From Fusobacterium sp. (GTDB taxonomy: Bacteria > Fusobacteriota > Fusobacteriia > Fusobacteriales > Fusobacteriaceae), in NCBI GenBank assembly GCA_019416865.1, contig DXWL01000025.1, forward strand, positions 1-28,444: DNA of 28,444 nucleotides, in the 5' to 3' direction. Shown here piece after piece: positions 24,140 to 28,444 of this stretch. Each line of letters opens with the position of its first letter. Position 1 is the first letter of the stretch. The notes below the pieces were generated by a model. That model did not search any database and was not told the DNA's origin. It was given only the letters and a program-made list of their open reading frames with translations. Both the position numbers and the translations under genes were made by a program.

Positions 24140-24270
24140 AAATTACCTCCGTACCATGTTTGAAGTGGAACGGAGGTCATAAACTCTTCTGAGGTCAACG
24201 AACTTCTCTGTCCAACCTCGGTAGGATTTATGGCTTTCGCCACCCACTGTCTTTAGTTTGGATCTATATA
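24140..24270 (-). ncRNA. L10 ribosomal-protein leader RNA
   Basis: Upstream of rplJ on the minus strand are the conserved elements of L10 leaders: AAAGACAGTGGGTGGCGAAAG (about 24256-24236; last 18 bases are the G-rich hairpin), then CCTACCGAGGTT, pairing GAGGT with ACCTC further down, and a final stem ACCTCCGT (24177-24170) with ACGGAGGT (24152-24145) ending just before the rplJ ribosome-binding site. A distal stem TTGGAT / ATCCAA (24285-24280, 24263-24258) closes the structure. L10 binds such RNAs to repress its own synthesis. Confidence 0.88.
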
Positions 24271-24301
24271 AATTTTCTTATCCAACTGATTTAATTCTTA
24301 A

Positions 24302-25012
24302 TTATGCACCGATTTCTTTAGCAACTAATAATGGATCGATTTTTACTCCTGGTCCCATTGTTAAAGAAACAGCAACAGTTCTTAAGTATTGTCCTTTTGC
24401 ATCTGCAGGTTTTAATCTGATGATTTCTCCCATAAATGCTTTGAAGTTTTCGTAAACTTTTTCGTCATCAAAATCAGCTTTACCAATTGGTACGTGAATT
24501 GATCCTAATTTGTCTACTCTGAATGCTAATTTACCTTTTTTGAATTCAGATACAGCTGCTGCTATGTTAGGAGTAACTGTTCCTGATTTAGGGTTAGGCA
24601 TTAAACCTTTAGTTCCTAGGATTTTTCCTAGTCTTCCTAATTTAGGCATCATGTCTGGTGTAGCGATTACGATATCGAAATCTAACCAACCTTGTTGGAT
24701 TTTTTCGATGTATTCTTCAGCTCCAGCATAATCTGCTCCAGCTTCTAAAGCTTTGTTTATGTTTTCACCTTGAGTGATTGCTAGTATTCTAACAGATTTT
24801 CCAGTTCCGTGTGGTAACACAACTGTTCCTCTGATTTGTTGACTTGCATGTCTTGGGTCTACTCCAAGTCTTAATGCAACTTCGATTGTTTCTAAGAACT
24901 TAGCAGTTCTTGTTTTTTTGATTAATTCTAAAGCTTCTTTAACTTCATATAATTTTGTTGTATCTACTAACTTAGCTACTTCTAAGTATTTTTTTCCTCT
25001 GTGTTTTGCCAT
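24302..25012 (-). CDS. rplA: 50S ribosomal protein L1
   Basis: 236 residues. Conserved segments KTRTAKFLETIEVALRLGVDPRHASQQIRGTVVLPHGTGKSVRI, MMPKLGRLGKILGTKGLMPNPKSGTVT and LRTVAVSLTMGPGVKIDP identify L1, which forms the mobile stalk at the E site and in many bacteria represses the L11-L1 genes by binding their mRNA. AGGAGG precedes the ATG, with a small hairpin directly before it that resembles one before rplK. Gap to rplK is 76 nt. Confidence 0.97.
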   Translation of the reverse strand: MAKHRGKKYLEVAKLVDTTKLYEVKEALELIKKTRTAKFLETIEVALRLGVDPRHASQQIRGTVVLPHGTGKSVRILAITQGENINKALEAGADYAGAEEYIEKIQQGWLDFDIVIATPDMMPKLGRLGKILGTKGLMPNPKSGTVTPNIAAAVSEFKKGKLAFRVDKLGSIHVPIGKADFDDEKVYENFKAFMGEIIRLKPADAKGQYLRTVAVSLTMGPGVKIDPLLVAKEIGA

Positions 25013-25031
25013 TTTAAAAATTTCCTCCTTT

Positions 25032-25058
25032 TGTGGTCACTGGATCTCTCCTACCACT
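25032..25058 (-). promoter_or_regulatory. hairpin before the rplA ribosome-binding site
   Basis: Minus strand: AGTGG (25058-25054) pairs with CCAC(A) (25036-25032); then AAAAGGAGG follows at once. Matches the element before rplK in arms, spacing and 3' flank. A separate 6-bp hairpin ATCCAA/TTGGAT lies at 25065-25082. Confidence 0.6.
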
Positions 25059-25088
25059 TAATATATCCAACTAAAATTGGATCTGTAA

Positions 25089-25514
25089 TTAGTCTTCTAC
25101 TTTGATTCCCATAGATCTTGCAGATCCTGCTATAATAGACATTGCAGCTTCTAATGATCCAGCGTTTAAATCTGGCATTTTTGTTTCAGCAATTTCTTTT
25201 AATTTTTCTTTAGTGATAGTTCCTGCAACTTGTTTTTTAGAGTTTCCTGCTCCTGATTGGATTCCAGCAGCTTTCTTTAATAAGTCTGATGCAGGTGGAG
25301 TTTTCATAATGAATGTGAAAGATCTGTCGTTGTAAACAGAGATTTCAACTGGTATAATCCATCCTGATTTATCTTGAGTTTTTGCGTTGAATGCTTTACA
25401 GAACTCCATGATGTTTACACCGTGTTGTCCAAGAGCTGGTCCAACTGGTGGTGCAGGGTTAGCTTTTCCTGCTGGTAATTGTAATTTAATTATTTTAATA
25501 ACTTCTTTTGCCAT
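25089..25514 (-). CDS. rplK: 50S ribosomal protein L11
   Basis: 141 residues, the family length. IKLQLPAGKANPAPPVGPALGQHGVNIMEFCKAFNAKT is the N-terminal domain that binds thiostrepton-type drugs and stringent factor; FTFIMKTPPASDLLKKAAGI and the GTITKEKLKEIAETKMPDLNA segment form the rRNA-binding domain. It builds the GTPase-associated centre with L10/L12. AGGAGG precedes the ATG. It follows nusG by 61 nt. Confidence 0.97.
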   Translation of the reverse strand: MAKEVIKIIKLQLPAGKANPAPPVGPALGQHGVNIMEFCKAFNAKTQDKSGWIIPVEISVYNDRSFTFIMKTPPASDLLKKAAGIQSGAGNSKKQVAGTITKEKLKEIAETKMPDLNAGSLEAAMSIIAGSARSMGIKVED

Positions 25515-25533
25515 TTTTTAAATTTCCTCCTTA

Positions 25534-25560
25534 TGTGGTACTAGTGATTTATCTCCCACT
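25534..25560 (-). promoter_or_regulatory. hairpin before the rplK ribosome-binding site
   Basis: Minus strand: AGTGGGAGAT... (from 25560) pairs AGTGG with CCACA (25538-25534), and TAAGGAGG follows directly. Paired with the near-identical arrangement before rplA, it is a candidate target for autogenous control by L1. A 10-bp palindrome ACTGATCAGT overlaps its upstream edge (25558-25567). Confidence 0.6.
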
Positions 25561-25575
25561 GATCAGTTCAAATAA

Positions 25576-26175
25576 CTAATCCTTCTCTACACCTGTAATG
25601 TCTACCTCTACTGGAGTCATTCTTCCGAACATCTCCACCATTACTTTTACTTTTCTATTTTCTAAATTGATTTCAGCAACTTTTCCTTGTTGACCAGCAA
25701 ATCCGCCTTCAAGCAGAGTTACATAATCCCCTTCAGCAAAATCAACTGCTACCAATTCTTCTTCGTTGTTTTCTTCACTCTCAACATCGTAACCAATTAC
25801 TCTGAAAATGTTTTTAACTTCATCCTCTTCCATTGGAATTGGATCAGAACCTACACCTACAAATCCTGTTACTCCGTTTGTATTTCTTACTACATACCAA
25901 GCATCAGAATCTACACTGTAGTTTATTCCTGCTTCACTTTCTTCTCTGGTTGCATACATTTCCAACATTACATATCCTGGAAATAATTTTCTGCTGATAG
26001 TTTTTTTCTTTCCTCTTCTTAGCTCAACTGACTGTTCTTCTGGTACTAATACTTTGGTAACTATGGTATTCATACCCAGAGCCTCTAGTTTTTGCTCTAA
26101 GTCAGTTTTCACTTTCTTTTCATACCCTGAATATGTATGTATCATAAACCATTTTTTTTCTAAAACTGTTTTCAT
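25576..26175 (-). CDS. nusG: transcription termination/antitermination factor NusG
   Basis: 199 residues. NGN domain with KKWFMIHTYSGYEKKVKTDLEQK at the start and RKLFPGYVMLEMY in the middle, which binds the polymerase clamp; C-terminal KOW domain FAEGDYVTLLEGGFAGQQGKVAEINLENRKVKV, which contacts Rho or ribosomal protein S10. A somewhat acidic insertion (EESGINYSVDS... and ESEENNEEELV) lengthens the linker. It begins 2 nt after the secE stop, so the two are translationally coupled. Confidence 0.96.
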   Translation of the reverse strand: MKTVLEKKWFMIHTYSGYEKKVKTDLEQKLEALGMNTIVTKVLVPEEQSVELRRGKKKTISRKLFPGYVMLEMYATREESEAGINYSVDSDAWYVVRNTNGVTGFVGVGSDPIPMEEDEVKNIFRVIGYDVESEENNEEELVAVDFAEGDYVTLLEGGFAGQQGKVAEINLENRKVKVMVEMFGRMTPVEVDITGVEKD

Positions 26176-26177
26176 TA

Positions 26178-26363
26178 TTATTGTCCTCCAAATAGAGATA
26201 CAAGTATCTTTAAAAGTCTTAAAGCAACTATATCAAAAACCCCTAAATATATGCTCAACGCAACACTCATAGCTATAACCCAAACAGTTGCATGTACTAC
26301 CTGTTTTTTCTTAGGCCATTCTACTTTAGAGTATTCCATTTTTACATCTCTAAACAATTTCAT
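26178..26363 (-). CDS. secE: protein translocase subunit SecE
   Basis: 61 residues, the short single-helix form. An amphipathic N-terminal helix with VEWPKKKQV (the conserved W-P motif) precedes one membrane helix (TVWVIAMSVALSIYLGVFDIVAL). It clamps SecY in the inner-membrane protein channel. It lies between the tRNA-Trp gene and nusG, the standard place. AAGGTGG lies before the ATG. Confidence 0.95.
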   Translation of the reverse strand: MKLFRDVKMEYSKVEWPKKKQVVHATVWVIAMSVALSIYLGVFDIVALRLLKILVSLFGGQ

Positions 26364-26398
26364 AGTTTAATCCACCTTTTATTAGTATCCATAAAAAA

Positions 26399-26474
26399 TG
26401 GCAGGTCAAGAGGGACTCGAACCCCCAACCCTCGGTTTTGGAGACCGATGCTCTACCAATTGAGCCATTGACCT
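26399..26474 (-). tRNA. trnW: tRNA-Trp (anticodon CCA)
   Basis: Full cloverleaf on the minus strand: acceptor AGGTCAA (26474-26468) with TTGACCT (26409-26403), D stem GCTC/GAGC, anticodon stem TCGGT/ACCGA with loop CTCCAAA (anticodon CCA), T arm with TTCGAGT, discriminator G and an encoded CCA end (26401-26399). It sits between rpmG and secE in the same operon. Confidence 0.97.
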
Positions 26475-26506
26475 GCATGTTGATAATTATTTCTTAAATA
26501 CTAAAA

Positions 26507-26659
26507 TTATTTTTTAGTTTCTTTGTGTAAAGTAACTTTTTTATCCCACTTACAGTATTTATTCACTTCTAATCTTTCTGTAGTGTTTTTCTTGTTTTTT
26601 GAAGTACTATAGTTTCTTCTTTTACATTCTGTACATTCTAATTGAATATTTACTCTCAT
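26507..26659 (-). CDS. rpmG: 50S ribosomal protein L33
   Basis: 50 residues from the ATG at 26659, chosen because GGAGGTG lies just before it; a longer frame from 26713 has no such site and adds 18 residues unlike L33. MRVNIQLECTECKRRNYSTSKNKKNTTERLEVNKYC is typical. It has C9-x2-C12 and C36, but the fourth zinc position is Asp39, so the zinc ribbon is incomplete, between the four-Cys and Cys-free forms of the family. First gene of the long operon that ends in rpoC. Confidence 0.95.
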   Translation of the reverse strand: MRVNIQLECTECKRRNYSTSKNKKNTTERLEVNKYCKWDKKVTLHKETKK

Positions 26660-26761
26660 CGTGCACCTCCATTTACCTTTCGGATATTCTGTAATCCTCC
26701 CATATAATAACAATATATGGTAATAGAGTTTTCTTGATTTAGGTTTATTAAGACATAAAAG

Positions 26762-26790
26762 ATTATACCTAATTTCCCCTAATGTGTCAA
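26762..26790 (-). promoter_or_regulatory. consensus promoter of the rpmG-secE-nusG-rpl-rpoBC operon
   Basis: Minus strand: perfect TTGACA (26790-26785), exactly 17 nt, perfect TATAAT (26767-26762). The start would be about 100 nt before the rpmG ATG. It is the strongest promoter seen for the whole 11-kb run. Confidence 0.92.
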
Positions 26791-26827
26791 GTATTTTTTT
26801 GAAAAATTTTTATTTTTTTATTAATTT

Positions 26828-27979
26828 TTATCCTAGAAGTGTGAAAAGCAGATTTGCTGATATTCCAGCTACTATTCCTCCTATTGTATGGCTAAAAATT
26901 GCCTTTCCTGTAAGCTCTCTATAATTTAAACTGTCCATCATAGCCACATGAGTACTTAAGTATCCGCTCCAACACATTCCCATGGCTGTAAATACTGTTA
27001 TCTCTCTAGGTCCTATAACTCCCTCTTTTATAAACTGAGGCACAAGACCTATGGCTGCTCCAACTGCTCCAAGAGCTGTAATTGGAAATGCTATTGCCTG
27101 AGGATTTGTAAATCCAAATAAAGGCTTTAATATAAATGTAAGTTTTGAACCTATTACTGGAAGAATTCCGACTCCTTCATAAGCTGCACCTGTATATCCC
27201 CCTTCAGGCATTCCATTTGTCAACATAAGAACTGTCGTGCATATTATGATTACACCTGGGATAATTGCCATTCCCATTCCTACACCAACTTTTCCTCCTT
27301 CAAGCATAGCTTCAAGAAATCTTTCAAATACAGAACCGCTTCTTATCTCTCTTGTTTCAAGAGTAAATTTATCTGTTATTTCTTGGTTATCAAGTTCTCC
27401 ACGACTCGCAAAATATTTTTTGCTGTAATGTATCATAAGATTAACACTTACAATACTTCCTATAACTGCCCCAAGGTTTCCTAAAAGAACAGGTTTAAAC
27501 AGGCTTGTTTTCATTGCTCCTCCTTGAGCAATCATAAATGCTGATACTATAAATCCCATTCCAAATGAAGTTCCTAAATTTGTAAGAGCTGTGAATTGAT
27601 AGTTTTTAAAATATTTTCTAAATTCTTTATTTGCAGCAAGACTAAGTACTGCTGGATTATCTGATATATATGTAGTAACTACAGCTAAAGCTGAAGCCCC
27701 AGGAAGTCTGTATAAAGGATATATTACAAAATATAATAATTTGTTTATAAGTGATATAACACCGAACTCTGATAATATTTCTGATAAAGCTCCTGCAAGA
27801 ACAGCTACCCCCATTATAAAGAATACTGTATTAAGCAAAAGATCATGTGCTGTTCCCATTATAGTATTTATCATATTTACTGGTCCCATTATATGAGCCA
27901 TAGCTGTACATGAACCTATAAGTACAATAAGACACACAAATGCTTCTAAACTGACTGCCTTCTTTTTCAACTTTTCCAT
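26828..27979 (-). CDS. GATE-domain (nucleoside-recognition) multi-pass membrane protein
   Basis: 383 residues with about nine or ten hydrophobic segments. GVAVLAGALSEILSEFGVISLINKLLYFVIYPLYRLPG and the later FGFTNPQAIAFPITALGAVGAAIGL look like the two halves of a GATE / nucleoside-recognition fold, known from nucleoside transporters, spore-maturation proteins and YjiH-like proteins. A cytoplasmic loop (about residues 190-215) is highly charged. Substrate unknown; I make this call from topology and the G-rich gate segments only. A consensus promoter lies 80 nt upstream; AAAGGAG precedes the ATG at a long spacing (13 nt). No GC-rich terminator is seen before the rpmG promoter. Confidence 0.65.
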   Translation of the reverse strand: MEKLKKKAVSLEAFVCLIVLIGSCTAMAHIMGPVNMINTIMGTAHDLLLNTVFFIMGVAVLAGALSEILSEFGVISLINKLLYFVIYPLYRLPGASALAVVTTYISDNPAVLSLAANKEFRKYFKNYQFTALTNLGTSFGMGFIVSAFMIAQGGAMKTSLFKPVLLGNLGAVIGSIVSVNLMIHYSKKYFASRGELDNQEITDKFTLETREIRSGSVFERFLEAMLEGGKVGVGMGMAIIPGVIIICTTVLMLTNGMPEGGYTGAAYEGVGILPVIGSKLTFILKPLFGFTNPQAIAFPITALGAVGAAIGLVPQFIKEGVIGPREITVFTAMGMCWSGYLSTHVAMMDSLNYRELTGKAIFSHTIGGIVAGISANLLFTLLG

Positions 27980-28058
27980 AATTTCTGATATTCTCCTTTA
28001 AAACAACTGAATTTTTAGTACCATTTCAGACTTTTTTCTAAAATATAAATGACATTTT

Positions 28059-28087
28059 AGTATAACATCTGCTATAAATAATGTCAA
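28059..28087 (-). promoter_or_regulatory. promoter of the GATE-domain protein gene
   Basis: Minus strand: perfect TTGACA (28087-28082), 17-nt spacer, TATACT (28064-28059). A leader of about 72 nt follows, with no obvious hairpin. Confidence 0.8.
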
Positions 28088-28091
28088 TTTT

Positions 28092-28118
28092 AAATAAAAA
28101 GGAGTCTTAATTGACTCC
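28092..28118 (-). terminator. intrinsic terminator for an upstream minus-strand transcript
   Basis: GGAGTC (28118-28113), loop AATTAA, GACTCC (28106-28101), then TTTTTATTT on the minus strand. It lies immediately upstream of the GATE-gene promoter and would stop a transcript that enters through the palindromic repeat from beyond the window. A T run on the plus side (28124-28129) could also make it bidirectional. Confidence 0.75.
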
Positions 28119-28137
28119 AATTATTTTTTAAGGAACA

Positions 28138-28339
28138 AAGGGACTGTTGTATTTATTAAAATTGTAAAAATAAAATTCTCGATATTAAAAATTGTTTCGT
28201 AATTTATGCAGTGAAACAGAATTCTGAAAATTTGATGTCTGAACGAAGTGAGTTTCAAATTTTCTTTCTGTGAGCAATATAAATAGAAACTATTTTTTCT
28301 TAGAGAATTTTATTTTTTACAAGTTTGCAACAGTCCCTT
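28138..28339. repeat. palindromic MITE-like element, long copy
   Basis: About 202 bp, no reading frame. Ends AAGGGACTG (28138-28146) and CAGTCCCTT (28331-28339) are perfectly complementary; related A/T arms lie inside. Left and right thirds match the element at 5209-5338 almost base for base (for example GTGAGCAATATAAATAGAAA in both). The centre (28197-28269) is 73 bp absent from the short copy and has its own hairpin GAAAATTTGA (28226-28235) / TCAAATTTTC (28255-28264). A non-autonomous element moved by an unseen transposase is the best guess. Confidence 0.75.
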
Positions 28340-28444
28340 CGTCGGCTCTGCTAGTCGTTGAGAGTTTAATGAAACTCTCAGCCTCCTGCATAGACGAAAA
28401 AAAGATTGGCAAGTTCCTATCCTCCCAAAGGGCTGCCCCCTAAG
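28340..28444. other. GC-richer structured tail at the window edge
   Basis: Base composition rises visibly compared with the rest of the non-coding DNA. It contains a perfect hairpin TGAGAGTTT (28359-28367) / AAACTCTCA (28372-28380), enclosed by TTCGTC (28338-28343) and GACGAA (28393-28398). No gene is recognised; a frame open to TAA at 28441-28443 is too short to call. It adjoins the repeat and may belong to the same mobile or repeated unit. Confidence 0.45.

Noticed and set aside
26660..26713. Eighteen-residue N-terminal extension of L33
   Set aside because: The extension contains the GGAGGTG of the normal start and does not resemble L33.
28372..28443. A 24-codon frame (MKLSASC...) ending at the window edge
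   Set aside because: It is too short, starts within the hairpin at 28359-28380, and lacks a ribosome-binding site.
1..28444. CRISPR array, prophage, toxin-antitoxin pair or defence island
   Set aside because: No regularly spaced repeats, integrase, phage structural gene or small paired operon was seen; the window is mostly core genes.

Overview
The window is AT-rich, densely coded bacterial DNA and reads as chromosomal sequence from a Fusobacterium-like organism (phylum Fusobacteriota). That placement is an inference from gene content, codon bias (Arg mostly AGA) and protein character; no database search was possible. Most of the window is core housekeeping DNA on the minus strand. The accessory signals are small: two related palindromic repeats, a compositionally different right edge, and several structured RNA leaders.

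Left part (1-5390): a possible gene tail, a small zinc-ribbon protein, then the minus-strand pair aroC (chorismate synthase) and a dCMP deaminase, which converges on the zinc-ribbon gene across a bidirectional terminator. Divergent from aroC is a plus-strand methionine-uptake operon, metN-metI-metQ. It is preceded by a consensus promoter and a SAM-I (S-box) riboswitch with its terminator, and followed by a palindromic repeat that doubles as a terminator.

Middle (5390-15420, all minus strand): rplM-rpsI with a structured leader; a copper operon copA-csoR followed by a cysteine-cluster protein, with a probable CsoR operator over the transcription start; a membrane pyrophosphatase (hppA) with its own promoter and terminator; and yicC-gmk-rpoZ-apbE. 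The last cluster directly follows rpoC with no obvious promoter of its own.

Right part (15424-26790, minus strand): one long transcription-translation operon, in order of transcription rpmG, tRNA-Trp, secE, nusG, rplK, rplA, (L10 leader) rplJ, rplL, (attenuator and long hairpin) rpoB, rpoC. It starts at a consensus promoter at 26762-26790. RNA control elements sit before rplK, rplA, rplJ and rpoB. Upstream of this operon are a GATE-domain membrane protein with its own promoter, a minus-strand terminator, the second and longer copy of the palindromic repeat, and a GC-richer tail that runs off the window.

The least explained signals are: (1) the repeat family at 5209-5338 and 28138-28339, whose end sequences differ between copies but stay self-complementary and where one copy carries a nested 73-bp palindromic module; (2) a 23-bp stem before rpoB that is fully paired only in the sense RNA; (3) a SAM-I riboswitch that seems to lack its P4 hairpin; and (4) paired hairpins abutting the Shine-Dalgarno sequences of rplK and rplA. 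I found no convincing new multi-gene system such as defence, CRISPR or phage.
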